Program-made: the position numbers and the translations under genes
Part shown: positions 1-9,395 of the stretch, piece after piece
How positions within the stretch are numbered: position 1 is the stretch's first letter
How the letters are laid out: every line of letters starts with the position of its first letter
Assembly: GCF_036409155.1 (NCBI RefSeq)
Contig: NZ_JAZGLW010000001.1
Span: 2,666,001 to 2,730,000, forward strand
Reading direction: 5' to 3'
Origin: Mycobacterium sp. 050128
Lineage (GTDB): Bacteria > Actinomycetota > Actinomycetes > Mycobacteriales > Mycobacteriaceae
DNA: 64,000 nt
The notes under the pieces: generated by a model
The model's input: only the letters and a program-made list of their open reading frames with translations
What the model was told of the DNA's origin: nothing
Database searches by the model: none

Positions 1-338
1 CCGCCGCGGCGGCCCTGCACGTGCTGGTGCCGCCGTGGATCTTCGAAAACGTCGGCGCGCATCTGGTTCTCGGCGTCATCGTGATGGCGACGCTGGCCGT
101 CACGCTGGCCGTGTGCTCGGAGGCCGACGCGTTCGTGGCGTCCAGCCTGACGATGGTGCCGCTGATTCCGCGGCTGGTGTTCCTGGTGGTCGGGCCCGCC
201 GTCGACGTCAAGCTGCTGGCGATGCAGTCCGGCATGTTCGGCCGGGCGTTCGCCACCCGCTTCGGCCCGGCGACTTTCGTCGTGGCCACGATGGCGGCCA
301 CCGGAGTCGGCGTGCTGCTGCTGGGCGGTTCTCGATGA
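1..338 (+). CDS. Permease (DUF318/UPF0718-type), C-terminal part
   Basis: This reading frame is open from the window edge (frame starting at base 3) to a TGA at 336-338, so only the C-terminal ~111 residues are present. The visible part is strongly hydrophobic, with at least three likely membrane segments and a short Arg-containing cytoplasmic tail. The segments VPLIPRLVFLVVGPAVDVKL and a Gly-rich last helix resemble the end of the DUF318/ArsP-like permease family. The call also rests on the next gene, a TIGR03943 protein, which is the usual partner of these permeases. The stop overlaps the next start (ATGA, 335-338), so the two are probably translationally coupled. The transported substrate cannot be read from this fragment. 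Confidence 0.7.
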   Translation, partial: AAAALHVLVPPWIFENVGAHLVLGVIVMATLAVTLAVCSEADAFVASSLTMVPLIPRLVFLVVGPAVDVKLLAMQSGMFGRAFATRFGPATFVVATMAATGVGVLLLGGSR

Positions 339-1036
339 AGCGCGAAACCGAGAACACGATCCTGCTGCTGGTCGGGCTGAGCATCGCCCTGATCGTGGCC
401 ACCGGCGTGTTCACCCGCTACGTCAAGCCGTCGCTGTTGCCGTGGCTGGTTCTCACCGCCGCGCTGCTGATCGCGCTCGCGCTGGTGTCCATCGTCGGCG
501 ACGTCCGCCGCGGCGGCCGCGATCACGACGACGGGCATGCCCACCGCGGCGGCGTGGTGTGGTTGCTCGCGGTGCCCATCGTGGTGCTGTGCTTTGTGAC
601 GCCCCCGGCCTTGCGACCGCAGGCCGCCACGGTGACAAACGTCTCCAATGACGCTCTGCGCGTGGCATTTCCGCCGTTACCGCCAGGGCGTGCGCCCGAG
701 ATCTCGCTGGCCGAGGCGGTGGTGCGTTCGGCCAACGACAGCACGGGCTCGTTGAACAACCGGCTGATCACCGTCACCGGTTTCGCCCTCAACGAACCCG
801 GCGGCGTTGACCTGGCCCGCATCGTCATCATCTGTTGCGCAGCCGACGCCCAGTTGGCCCGCATTCACCTGCGCGACCACGACGGCGGTGACACGGTGCA
901 CTTCGCCGACAACACCTGGCTGCGGGTGGAGGGCGTGATAACGCCGGCACAGCGCCAGCCCCATACGCCGCCGATCCCGACGCTGCGGGCCGTCTCGGTC
1001 ACGCCCGTGCCCGCTCCGGCAAACCCCTACGCGTAG
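335..1036 (+). CDS. TIGR03943 family protein, putative permease subunit
   Basis: A 233-residue protein. Two predicted membrane helices lie at about residues 8-26 and 32-52, then a His/Asp-rich loop (DHDDGHAH) that could bind metal, then a third helix (VWLLAVPIVVLCFV) and a soluble extracytoplasmic domain of ~150 residues. That domain has the paired-cysteine signature IICCAADAQ typical of TIGR03943. The start is chosen from the 4-bp ATGA overlap with the upstream permease; a longer reading of the frame would run through the permease gene. The pair probably forms one membrane complex. The role is unknown in the family, and metal handling is only suggested by the His/Asp loop. Confidence 0.8.
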   Translation: MKRETENTILLLVGLSIALIVATGVFTRYVKPSLLPWLVLTAALLIALALVSIVGDVRRGGRDHDDGHAHRGGVVWLLAVPIVVLCFVTPPALRPQAATVTNVSNDALRVAFPPLPPGRAPEISLAEAVVRSANDSTGSLNNRLITVTGFALNEPGGVDLARIVIICCAADAQLARIHLRDHDGGDTVHFADNTWLRVEGVITPAQRQPHTPPIPTLRAVSVTPVPAPANPYA

Positions 1037-1116
1037 CGCAAACAGGACAAACCTGCTGGTTAGCCTGTTAGGCTCGCGACGGTCGGCTCAGCGATTCACG
1101 TCGGAGGGGACTCTGG

Positions 1117-2133
1117 ATGACACGCCCACGGATCCGCGCCCGTGCGCCGCTGCGGATCTCGTTCGCCGGCGGCGGCACCGACGTCCCGCCTTTCCCGGAG
1201 CTCGAAGGTGGCTGTGTTCTTTCGGCGACGATCGACCGCTTCGCCTACGGATCGCTGACCCCGCGTACCGATCGCAAGGTGAGCATCGAGTCGGTGGACT
1301 TCAAGACCACCCACGAGATGACGCTCGACAGCGAAATCCTCTACGACGGCAGCCTTGACCTGATCAAGGCCGCGGTACGGCGGTTCGGCCGCGACGGGAC
1401 GGACGGCTACGACTTGGTGCTGCGGTCGAGCGCTCCGCCTGGATCCGGGTTGGGCTCGTCGTCGACGATGATGGTCGCGCTCACCGGGCTGCTCGCCGAG
1501 CACTACCGCGCGCCGATGGGCGAATACGAGACCGCCCAGCTGGCCTGCGCCATCGAACGTGACGACCTCGGCATCGCGGGCGGCCTGCAGGACATGTACG
1601 CCGCGACATTCGGCGGATTCAACTTCATCGAGTTCAGCGACCGGGTGATCGTCAACCCGCTGCGCGTGCGCGACGAGATCGCGTTCGAACTCGAGCTCAG
1701 CCTGCTGCTCTGCTACACGGGCATCACGCGGGACTCCGCACGCGTGATCGAGGACCAAACCCGCCGCGCCACCACGGGTGCCGACGACACGCTTGCCGGG
1801 CTGCGCGCGCAGAAGGAGCTGGCGGTGGCCATGAAGGCCGCACTGCTGACCGGCAAGCTCAACGATTTCGGCGCCCTGCTCGGCGAGGCGTGGACCCAGA
1901 AGAAGCGGATGTCGCCCTACATCACCAACGCGCGCATCGACGAGCTGTACGACCTCGCGTTGCATAACGGCGCCCTCGGCGGCAAGATCACCGGCGCCGG
2001 TGGCGGTGGTTACATCCTGCTGTTCTGCGATTTCACCAAGAAGCACCGCCTCATCGAGGCCCTCGAGGGGGCGGGGGCCGGAATCACCGAATTCGCTTTC
2101 GAGAGCAAGGGATTGACCACATGGCAGGCATGA
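1117..2133 (+). CDS. hddA: D-glycero-D-manno-heptose 7-phosphate kinase (GHMP kinase)
   Basis: A 338-residue GHMP-superfamily kinase. The N-terminus has the sugar-binding motif RISFAGGGTDVPPF of the heptose/fucose kinase branch. The ATP loop PPGSGLGSSS lies near residues 108-117, and the third GHMP motif KITGAGGGGYILLF is near residues 289-302. HddA phosphorylates D-glycero-alpha-D-manno-heptose 7-phosphate to the 1,7-bisphosphate on the way to GDP-heptose. A clear ribosome site (GGAGGGG, 1103-1109) precedes the ATG. It is the first gene of an operon with gmhA (4-bp overlap) and gmhB. L-fucose kinase-like activity is the main alternative, but the operon partners favour heptose. Confidence 0.88.
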   Translation: MTRPRIRARAPLRISFAGGGTDVPPFPELEGGCVLSATIDRFAYGSLTPRTDRKVSIESVDFKTTHEMTLDSEILYDGSLDLIKAAVRRFGRDGTDGYDLVLRSSAPPGSGLGSSSTMMVALTGLLAEHYRAPMGEYETAQLACAIERDDLGIAGGLQDMYAATFGGFNFIEFSDRVIVNPLRVRDEIAFELELSLLLCYTGITRDSARVIEDQTRRATTGADDTLAGLRAQKELAVAMKAALLTGKLNDFGALLGEAWTQKKRMSPYITNARIDELYDLALHNGALGGKITGAGGGGYILLFCDFTKKHRLIEALEGAGAGITEFAFESKGLTTWQA

Positions 2134-2738
2134 GTAGGTCGGATGTCGTCGCGCCGAGTGTGGAGACGGTCCAGGCCCGGCTGGCCGACACGATCGCCGT
2201 CAAGCAGCAGCTGCAGTCGGGCGAATTCGCCGCGCAGACCGTCGAGGTGGCGCGGGTAATCATCGACGCGCTGCGCGCCGACGGCAAGGTGATCTTCTTC
2301 GGCAACGGCGGCTCCGCCCAAGACGCGGGGCATCTGGCCGCCGAGCTGATGGGCCGCTTCGCGTTCGACCGACCGGGCCTGGCCGCGCTCAGCCTTCCCG
2401 ACGCCACCGCGGCGATCACCGCGATCGGCAACGACTACTCCTACGACGAGGTGTTCGCCCGCCAGGTGCTGGCCGCCGGCCGGGCCGGCGACGTAGTGGT
2501 CGGCCTGACCACGTCGGGCAACTCGCCCAACGTGGTGCGCGCGCTCGAGGCGGCCGGACAGGCCGGGATGACGACCGTGACGCTGACCGGCGCCCGCGGC
2601 GGCAAGGTCGCCGACGTGGCCCAGATCTGCATTCGGGTGCCCAGTGCCGACACCGGCCGGATTCAGGAAGCGTGCCTGCACCTGGGCCACACCATTTGCG
2701 AAATGGTCGAAGCCGCGTTGTTCCGCCGTCCGTCCTGA
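2130..2738 (+). CDS. gmhA: Sedoheptulose 7-phosphate isomerase (SIS domain)
   Basis: A protein of ~202 residues with the SIS phosphosugar-binding fold. The segment FFGNGGSAQDAGHLAAEL is the GmhA active-site loop, and LTTSGNSPNV is the second phosphate-binding loop. GmhA converts sedoheptulose 7-phosphate to D-glycero-D-manno-heptose 7-phosphate, the substrate of the upstream kinase. Two ATG codons are possible: 2121, giving three extra residues, and 2130. I prefer 2130 because it makes a 4-bp ATGA overlap with the hddA stop. The C-terminal segment IQEACLHLGHTICE carries the conserved Glu and His region of the family. Confidence 0.9.
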   Translation: MSRSDVVAPSVETVQARLADTIAVKQQLQSGEFAAQTVEVARVIIDALRADGKVIFFGNGGSAQDAGHLAAELMGRFAFDRPGLAALSLPDATAAITAIGNDYSYDEVFARQVLAAGRAGDVVVGLTTSGNSPNVVRALEAAGQAGMTTVTLTGARGGKVADVAQICIRVPSADTGRIQEACLHLGHTICEMVEAALFRRPS

Positions 2739-2740
2739 CG

Positions 2741-3265
2741 ATGGGCTGGGAGAACGTCCGTACTGTCTTCCTGGACCGAGACGGAACCATCAACGTCAAG
2801 GCCGACGAGGGCGAATACATCCGGACGCCCGACGAATTGGTTCTCTTGCCCGGCGCGGCCCAGGCGATCGCGGCGCTGAATGCGGCCGGCCTGCGCACCG
2901 TCCTGGTGACCAACCAGCGCTGGCTGTCCGAACCGCCAGCTCAACCTACGCATTTCCACACCATCCAGGACCGGCTGCGGCAACTGCTCGCCGATCAGGG
3001 CGCCCGGCTGGACGCCGAATATCACTGCCCGCACGCGGCGAACAGCTGCGACTGCCGTAAACCGTTGGCCGGCATGCTGATTCGTGCGGCGGCAGAACAC
3101 GGATTCGATCTGGCCGAGTCGGTCATGATCGGCGATAGCGCCGCCGACGTGGCGGCCGGCCGAGCGGCCGGCGCGACGACCGTCCTGCTGCGCGCCGGCG
3201 GCGGCGAGGACGCCGACTTCGTCGTCGACGACCTCGCCGCGGCCGTGCGGCTCATCCTCGCCTGA
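2741..3265 (+). CDS. gmhB: D-glycero-D-manno-heptose 1,7-bisphosphate 7-phosphatase (HAD)
   Basis: A 174-residue HAD phosphatase. The nucleophile motif FLDRDGTIN is at residues ~10-18, motif II is VTNQ, and the zinc loop CPHAANSCDCRKP matches the GmhB zinc-binding pattern. Motif IV is MIGDSAADVAAG. It removes the 7-phosphate of heptose 1,7-bisphosphate. The start is set at the ATG two bases after the gmhA stop; a longer frame upstream would run inside gmhA. After VTNQ the sequence reads RWLSEPP rather than the usual SGIGRG-type loop, a local oddity. The 3' end overlaps the convergent wecG-type gene by 14 bp. Confidence 0.88.
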   Translation: MGWENVRTVFLDRDGTINVKADEGEYIRTPDELVLLPGAAQAIAALNAAGLRTVLVTNQRWLSEPPAQPTHFHTIQDRLRQLLADQGARLDAEYHCPHAANSCDCRKPLAGMLIRAAAEHGFDLAESVMIGDSAADVAAGRAAGATTVLLRAGGGEDADFVVDDLAAAVRLILA

Positions 3266-4019
3266 ACCGGGCGACGATCGACCGGATCACCAGCGCGAGC
3301 GCGAACGGCAGATCGTCGCGCAGGTATCGGCGAGCCAGCCGGCGCGGTTCGAGCATCAGCCGGTGCACCCATTCGAATCCGAGTCGCTGCAGTAGCGGGG
3401 ACGCCCGGCGGACTGCGCCGGCCGTCATGCCGATGCCGCCGCCGCAGGCCAGGCACCATACGTCGGGCAGCTCTTCGCGTAGCCGTTCGATCAGGCGTTC
3501 CTGCCGCGGGAAACCCAACCCGACGAAGACCAGATCGGGTTTGGCGGCGACCACCGCCGCGACCGCTTGCCGCGTGCCGTCCTCCGTCTTGTCGAAGCCG
3601 AACGCCGGCGACTGGGCGCCGGCGACGCGCAGGTTGGGAAATTGCGCGGCGAGCGCGGCGGCCGCCTGCTCCGGAATGCCCTCGGCGCCGCCGAAGAAAT
3701 AGATCGACTTGCCGTCGGCGGCCGCGGCCGCACTCAGCGGATGGATCAACGACGAACCGGCCACCCGCTCCGGCAGCGGCTCACCCCGCAGCCGCGCCGC
3801 CCACACCAACGGCATCCCGTCGGCGACGACCAGGGATCCGCGCGCGATCAGCTCGGCGAGTGCGCCGTCGCGGCTGGCCGCGACGGCCACGTCGACGTTC
3901 ACCGGGATGATCGAGCCGCCCCGGCCGTCGGCCCAGGCCTTGCGCACGACGTCGACGGCGTCACGCAGGGTGAGGGAGTCGAACCAAAGATCGCCCACCC
4001 GGATCCTGGCTGGCTGCAT
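3252..4019 (-). CDS. WecG/TagA/CpsF family glycosyltransferase
   Basis: A 255-residue protein with the GT26 family signatures. These are PVNVDVAVAA near the N-terminus, the donor-site motif VVADGMPLVWAARL, the nucleotide-sugar region FFGGAEGIPEQAA, VGLGFPRQE, and the C-terminal hallmark GFEWVHRLMLEPRRLARRYL. Such enzymes transfer N-acetylmannosamine, N-acetylmannosaminuronate or related sugars onto lipid-linked acceptors at the inner face of the membrane. It is convergent with the gmhB end and faces the heptose operon, so a joint role in a heptose-containing glycolipid or polysaccharide is possible. Donor and acceptor cannot be read from sequence. It has no membrane helix but a basic C-terminal tail suited to membrane contact. 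Confidence 0.85.
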   Translation of the reverse strand: MQPARIRVGDLWFDSLTLRDAVDVVRKAWADGRGGSIIPVNVDVAVAASRDGALAELIARGSLVVADGMPLVWAARLRGEPLPERVAGSSLIHPLSAAAAADGKSIYFFGGAEGIPEQAAAALAAQFPNLRVAGAQSPAFGFDKTEDGTRQAVAAVVAAKPDLVFVGLGFPRQERLIERLREELPDVWCLACGGGIGMTAGAVRRASPLLQRLGFEWVHRLMLEPRRLARRYLRDDLPFALALVIRSIVARFRRG

Positions 4020-4118
4020 GACTCGTGATTCTCACCGGATTGGCGCCGAACTTCCATCGAACTCCCGACATCGGTTCGTCCGGTTGTTGCTGCACCGCCC
4101 GCCGACGCCATAACCTGA

Positions 4119-5138
<1,020 letters not shown>

Positions 5139-5165
5139 TCCGGCGTCTCGTGATATCAACTTCGC

Positions 5166-5834
5166 ATGCGGCCGTTCTGGTTTGGTGCGGTGCTCACGGT
5201 GTTGGTGGCCGCATGCGGCCACGCGCCGGCACACCGGCCCTCGGTCACGCCCACGCCGTCGGCGCACTCCACCACCGTCAACCCCGCCAACGTCAAGCGA
5301 GTCGTTCGTGACCTGCCGCCCAATTACGAGGCCACGCCCGGCATTCCGAGCGGCGCCTCGCCGCGGGTGATCTGGGGCCTTGACCCGGACGCGACGTCCA
5401 AGCCCGCGTCATGCGCCGTACTCGCCGATCCCGGCAAGGGGCGCGACCAATCCGCGCAGGGCCTGTCCGCCTCGGGTCCGGGCGGCATCATCAACGTGGC
5501 TGTGGTGACTTTGCCAGACATTGACCTGGACCGCGGCGTCGTCGAGGCCTGCGGCCAGTGGGCCATGACCGCCGAGCACACCACCGCCAGCGTCCAGCTC
5601 ACCGACCCTCCGCGCATCGACGACGCGCAAACCCTCGGCATGATCGTCGACATCAAATCCGCTGTCGAGTCGGGCACCGAAATCGATTCGCGGGCATACA
5701 CATTCATTGCCTACCTGGGCGGCTACTACGCCTTCACCACGGTGACCACCGATCCGGGGTCGGCGCTGCCGGCGTTGCCGCCGCAATTCGCCGCCGATCT
5801 GCTCGTCAAAACGGTGTCCACGTTGCGGGGCTGA
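5166..5834 (+). CDS. DUF5642-type lipoprotein
   Basis: A 222-residue secreted lipoprotein. The N-terminus is a short signal peptide ending in the lipobox LVAAC (Cys at ~residue 17), followed by a Pro/Thr-rich linker. The folded part has a region with two conserved cysteines (SCAV and EACG) and the C-terminal pattern YYAFTTVTTDP. It lies 27 bp after patA in the position of Rv0999, which I take to be its ortholog. A related lipoprotein gene follows directly. Function is unknown. The domain resembles the PknH/LpqN-like mycobacterial extracytoplasmic families in size and cysteine layout, but that is only an impression. Confidence 0.75.
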   Translation: MRPFWFGAVLTVLVAACGHAPAHRPSVTPTPSAHSTTVNPANVKRVVRDLPPNYEATPGIPSGASPRVIWGLDPDATSKPASCAVLADPGKGRDQSAQGLSASGPGGIINVAVVTLPDIDLDRGVVEACGQWAMTAEHTTASVQLTDPPRIDDAQTLGMIVDIKSAVESGTEIDSRAYTFIAYLGGYYAFTTVTTDPGSALPALPPQFAADLLVKTVSTLRG

Positions 5835-5862
5835 ACGCCCGGCTTTGGGTAGATTAGCCACG

Positions 5863-6525
5863 GTGTCCAAACTGGTATGCGCGATCGCAGCGGTGTGCGT
5901 GCTCGCCGGTTGCTCATCGAAGGCCACCCCGACCAACGCCGACATCGCCGACATCGCCAAGATCGTCGGTGTGAAGTCGGACTTCGGGCCCGAGTTCAAG
6001 GTCACCGACATCTCGGAACGGGCGATCGATCCCAAGCTACTGTCGGCCCGCAAGCTGCCCGAGGGGCTGAAGTTCGACCCCGCCAACTGCGCGAAGTTGG
6101 CGGCGGGACCCGACATGCCCCCGGACGTTCAGGGCAACATGGCCGCGGTATCCGCCGAGGGTAGCGGGAACCGCTATGTCGTGATCGCGGTGGAAACCTC
6201 CAAACCGCTGCCGGTCAACGATCCGGGTAAGGACTGCACCAAGGTCGCGTTCTCCGGGACTGGCGTGCGCGGCGGCCTCGAGGTCATCGACGCGCCGAAC
6301 ATCGACGGGACGCATACGTTCGGCGTGCACCGCGTCCTGCAGGCGCTGATCGCCAGTGGTCCCCGCACCGGCGAGCTCTACGACTACTCCGCGCAATTCG
6401 GCGACTACCAGGTGATCGTGATCGCCAACCCGCTCGTCTTGCCCGACCAGCCCGTCGCCAAGGTCGACACGCAGCGCGCCCGCGACCTGCTCGTCAAAGC
6501 GGTCGCCGCGATCCGCACGTCCTAG
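5863..6525 (+). CDS. DUF5642-type lipoprotein, second copy
   Basis: A ~220-residue lipoprotein with signal peptide and lipobox VLAGC. The GTG at 5863 is preferred because it gives a compact signal peptide (VSKLVCAIAAVCVLAGC); a TTG at 5845 would add six residues. The body resembles the preceding lipoprotein in overall design: NCAKL and KDCTK cysteines, a region of mixed strands, and a C-terminal YQVIVIANP segment followed by DLLVKAVAAI, which parallels DLLVKTVSTL of its neighbour. The two genes therefore look like an old tandem duplication. The 3' end overlaps convergent alkB by 4 bp. Role unknown, probably at the outer face of the membrane. Confidence 0.7.
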   Translation: MSKLVCAIAAVCVLAGCSSKATPTNADIADIAKIVGVKSDFGPEFKVTDISERAIDPKLLSARKLPEGLKFDPANCAKLAAGPDMPPDVQGNMAAVSAEGSGNRYVVIAVETSKPLPVNDPGKDCTKVAFSGTGVRGGLEVIDAPNIDGTHTFGVHRVLQALIASGPRTGELYDYSAQFGDYQVIVIANPLVLPDQPVAKVDTQRARDLLVKAVAAIRTS

Positions 6526-7160
6526 CGCACGTCGCGCGGCCGGAATTGGATGCTGATGCGCGGGCCCTTGGGCAGCGCGGTCTTCGGAACGGCGTGCTCC
6601 CAGGTGCGCTGGCAGGATCCGCCCATCACCAGCAGGTCCCCATGCGCCTGCGGCAGCCGCAGCGACGGCCCGCCCCCGCGCGGGCGCATCGCGAATGTCC
6701 GGGTGGCGCCGAGACTGATGATCGCCACCATGGTGTCCTCGCTGCTGCTGCGACCGATCGTGTCGCCGTGCCAGGCGACGCTGTCGGCGCCGTCGCGGTA
6801 GTAGCACAGTCCGATCGTGGTGAAGGGCTCGCCGAGTTCGCCCGCGTAGATGTCGTTGAGCCGGCGGCGCAGCCGCGCCAGCAGCGGGTGGGGCGGGTCT
6901 TCGACGGTCAGGTCGTGAAAGCTCACCAGTCGCGGCACGTCGACCACCCGGTCGTACATCTGGCGGCGTTCGGCCCGCCACGCGACGGTGTTCAGCAGCG
7001 CGTCGAGCAGGTCTTGAGAACCGGACGGGTCGTCGCTGAGCCAGCCGGCGCGGATCTCGATGAAGGCGCCGTCGCCGAGGTGTCGTCGTTGGGTCTGCTC
7101 GAACAGCGAGCCCTGTACCCCTGATATCTGGGTCCGCACGCCGCACAGTCTATCGCACAT
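6522..7160 (-). CDS. alkB: Alpha-ketoglutarate-dependent dioxygenase AlkB
   Basis: A 212-residue Fe(II)/2-oxoglutarate dioxygenase matching the position of Rv1000c. The iron triad is visible as HGD in AWHGDTIG and a distal His in WEHAVPK. The 2-oxoglutarate-binding arginines lie in RISIQFRPR at the C-terminus. AlkB-type enzymes repair alkylated bases by oxidative demethylation. An ATG at 7160 is used, but a GTG at 7139 (VRTQISGV) is an equally reasonable start and would remove seven residues. It is divergent from arcA and convergent with the lipoprotein gene. Confidence 0.9.
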   Translation of the reverse strand: MCDRLCGVRTQISGVQGSLFEQTQRRHLGDGAFIEIRAGWLSDDPSGSQDLLDALLNTVAWRAERRQMYDRVVDVPRLVSFHDLTVEDPPHPLLARLRRRLNDIYAGELGEPFTTIGLCYYRDGADSVAWHGDTIGRSSSEDTMVAIISLGATRTFAMRPRGGGPSLRLPQAHGDLLVMGGSCQRTWEHAVPKTALPKGPRISIQFRPRDVR

Positions 7161-7247
7161 CCGTTCGACTGCCCGGGACTCGCCGGGCTACCAGCGCGGC
7201 CCCGGGTGTGACGCGACGGCCCTGTTTCGCGCGGCTACGGTTTAGCT

Positions 7248-8459
7248 GTGGGTGATATTGAGCTCAGCACGAATTCCGAGGTAGGCGCGCTGCGGGTGGC
7301 GATCCTGCATCGTCCCGGCGCGGAGCTGCGGCGACTCAATCCGCGCAACAACGACCAGCTCCTGTTCGATGGATTGCCGTGGGTCGACCGTGCGCAGGAC
7401 GAACACGATCAGTTCGCCGAGCTGCTGCGGTCGCGCGGGGTGGAAGTGCTGCTGCTGTCCGACCTTTTGACCGAGGCGCTCAACCACAGCGGCGCCGCCC
7501 GGATGCAAGGCGTTGCCGCCGCCGTGGATGCGCGCCGACTGGGAGCGCCGCTGGCGCAAGAGCTTTCGGCCTACCTGCGTGGACTGGACCCCGCCAGGCT
7601 GGCGCACATCCTGATGGCCGGTATGACGTTCAACGAGCTGCCGCCGGATACCCGAAGCGACGTGTCGCTGGTACTTCGCATGCATCACGGCGCGGATTTC
7701 GTGATCGATCCCTTGCCGAACCTGGTGTTCACTCGGGACTCGTCGATCTGGATCGGCGCGCGGGTGGTGATCCCGTCGCTGGCGCTGCGGGCCCGGATCC
7801 GCGAGACGTCGTTGACCGACCTGATCTACGCCCATCACCCGCGGTTTACCGGGGTGCGCAAGGCTTACGAATCGCGATCCGCACCCGTAGAGGGCGGCGA
7901 CGTGCTGTTGCTGTCCCCGGGCGTGGTCGCGGTCGGGGTGGGGGAGCGGACTACCCCGGCCGGCGCGGAAGCATTGGCGCGCAGTCTCTTTGACGACGAC
8001 CTGGCGCACACCGTGCTGGCCGTGCCGATCGCGCAGCAGCGCGCGCAGATGCACTTGGACACGGTGTGCACGATGGTCGACACCGAGACCGTGGTCATGT
8101 ACGCCAACGTCATCGACAAGCTGTCGGCGTTCACGATCCAGCCGTCCCCGGATGGCGTGAACATCGGTGACGAGACGCCATTTCTGGAAGCGGCGGCCAG
8201 GGCGATGGGCATCGACAAGCTGCGCGTGATCGACACCGGCCTGGACCCCGTCGTCGCCGAACGCGAGCAGTGGGACGACGGCAACAACACGCTGGCGCTG
8301 GCGCCCGGCGTCGTCGTCGCCTACGAGCGCAACGTGCAGACCAACACCCGGCTGCGGGACGCCGGAATCGAGGTGCTGACGATCGCGGGCTCAGAATTGG
8401 GCACCGGCCGCGGCGGTCCGCGGTGCATGTCCTGCCCGGTCGCCCGCGACGCGCTCTGA
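7248..8459 (+). CDS. arcA: Arginine deiminase
   Basis: A 403-residue arginine deiminase, ortholog of Rv1001, converting L-arginine to citrulline and ammonia. Family motifs are present in order: the N-terminal [24 protein letters not shown] with the active-site Asp, the EGGD segment, [10 protein letters not shown] with the catalytic His, and the C-terminal nucleophile cysteine region [11 protein letters not shown]. Length is normal for the family. The start is a GTG at 7248. No ornithine carbamoyltransferase or carbamate kinase gene is next to it, so no complete arginine deiminase operon is present here. Just downstream is a palindromic repeat (8466-8530). Confidence 0.96.
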   Translation: MGDIELSTNSEVGALRVAILHRPGAELRRLNPRNNDQLLFDGLPWVDRAQDEHDQFAELLRSRGVEVLLLSDLLTEALNHSGAARMQGVAAAVDARRLGAPLAQELSAYLRGLDPARLAHILMAGMTFNELPPDTRSDVSLVLRMHHGADFVIDPLPNLVFTRDSSIWIGARVVIPSLALRARIRETSLTDLIYAHHPRFTGVRKAYESRSAPVEGGDVLLLSPGVVAVGVGERTTPAGAEALARSLFDDDLAHTVLAVPIAQQRAQMHLDTVCTMVDTETVVMYANVIDKLSAFTIQPSPDGVNIGDETPFLEAAARAMGIDKLRVIDTGLDPVVAEREQWDDGNNTLALAPGVVVAYERNVQTNTRLRDAGIEVLTIAGSELGTGRGGPRCMSCPVARDAL

Positions 8460-8465
8460 GTTTTC

Positions 8466-8530
8466 GCGTCGAGATTGCGACCATGGTCGCGGTCGGTGCG
8501 AAATCACAGCCGTCACGGCAATCTCGACGC
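8466..8530. repeat. Palindromic repeat unit, copy 1 (3' side of DUF559 gene)
   Basis: A perfect 13-bp inverted repeat, GCGTCGAGATTGC (8466-8478) and GCAATCTCGACGC (8518-8530), encloses 39 bp that include the palindrome GCGACCATGGTCGC (8477-8490). The right half, 8498-8530, is a 33-bp element repeated with about three mismatches at 9424-9456 on the other side of the DUF559 gene. The element covers the stop codon of that gene (8513-8515) and supplies its last codons. It could also act as a transcription terminator for arcA. Confidence 0.8.
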
Positions 8531-9361
8531 GGCTCGGCGCGCGAGCGCGTCACGCGCCCGGTCAACGACGGCCTTCGGCCGGTCTTCGTTGACCACCCTG
8601 ATCACGTGCCAACCGGCGCGTTGCACCATCTCGGCGCGGCGGATGTCTTTGACGTACTGGCGTCGATCGCTGCGATGTTGGTCACCGTCGTATTCGAGGG
8701 CCACCATCGGCTTTTCCCAACCCATGTCGAGGTATGCGATGAGACGCCCATCGGAGACTCTGAGCTGTGTGGCGGGCGTCGGTAGTCCAGCGTCGATGAG
8801 GACGAGCCGCAACCAGCTTTCTTTGGGCGATTGCGCCCCGCCGTCCATCAGGGAGAGAGCCTCTCTGCACCTGCGCACACCCCTTGCACCCACGTAGCGG
8901 GCGATCAACGCCGCTGCGTCCGACGCGATGACACCGGTCGCAGCTGACAACGCGTCGAGATTGGCGACTGCAACGCCGCGTGGCAGATGTCGCGCCAGAT
9001 CGAAAGCCGTCCGCGCGACACCGGTCACACGGAGGCCGTTCACTTCTACGATTTCGTCGGACTCGATCCGCTCGCGGCGAACGATGATCCCCGGCGGTGG
9101 ATGGTTGAACGGCCCCAGGATTTCGACAGGTGCGAAATCGTCGACCCATTTGGCTCCGTGGAGTGCGGCGGCCGCGCGACCGGTGATGATTCCCGAACGG
9201 CCTGACCACAACCAGGCCGCGTGGATGTTGTGCCACAGAGACCTCCGGGCCTCCTTCGCAAGGTACACATCGCGATGGATTTGCCGGTAGTTCCAACGCA
9301 ATTGACCGCGAGTCAGCTTGCCGCGCGCTATTGCTTCGCTTCCGAGAAAGACCCCCACCAC
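8513..9361 (-). CDS. DUF559 / Vsr-like endonuclease-domain protein with AbiEi-like N-terminus
   Basis: A 282-residue protein. The N-terminal ~180 residues resemble the AbiEi antitoxin-like winged-helix family of actinobacteria (AIARGKLTRGQLRW, RDVYLAKEA, ITGRAAAALHGA, GLRVTGVARTAFDLAR). The C-terminal ~90 residues are a DUF559/Vsr-like fold of the PD-(D/E)XK type: YLDMGWEKPMVALEYDGDQH has an Asp and then an E-Y-D-G-D-Q-H core, followed by WHVIRV. Such genes are repeated through mycobacterial genomes without known function. Here it lies between arcA and pmt, flanked by a near-identical 33-bp repeat at both ends, one of which encodes the C-terminal SRLP and stop. This suggests arrival as a unit. 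Confidence 0.75.
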   Translation of the reverse strand: MVGVFLGSEAIARGKLTRGQLRWNYRQIHRDVYLAKEARRSLWHNIHAAWLWSGRSGIITGRAAAALHGAKWVDDFAPVEILGPFNHPPPGIIVRRERIESDEIVEVNGLRVTGVARTAFDLARHLPRGVAVANLDALSAATGVIASDAAALIARYVGARGVRRCREALSLMDGGAQSPKESWLRLVLIDAGLPTPATQLRVSDGRLIAYLDMGWEKPMVALEYDGDQHRSDRRQYVKDIRRAEMVQRAGWHVIRVVNEDRPKAVVDRARDALARRAASRLP

Positions 9362-9395
9362 GTGCTGATGATGCGGCCATCGACCGACATCTCAG

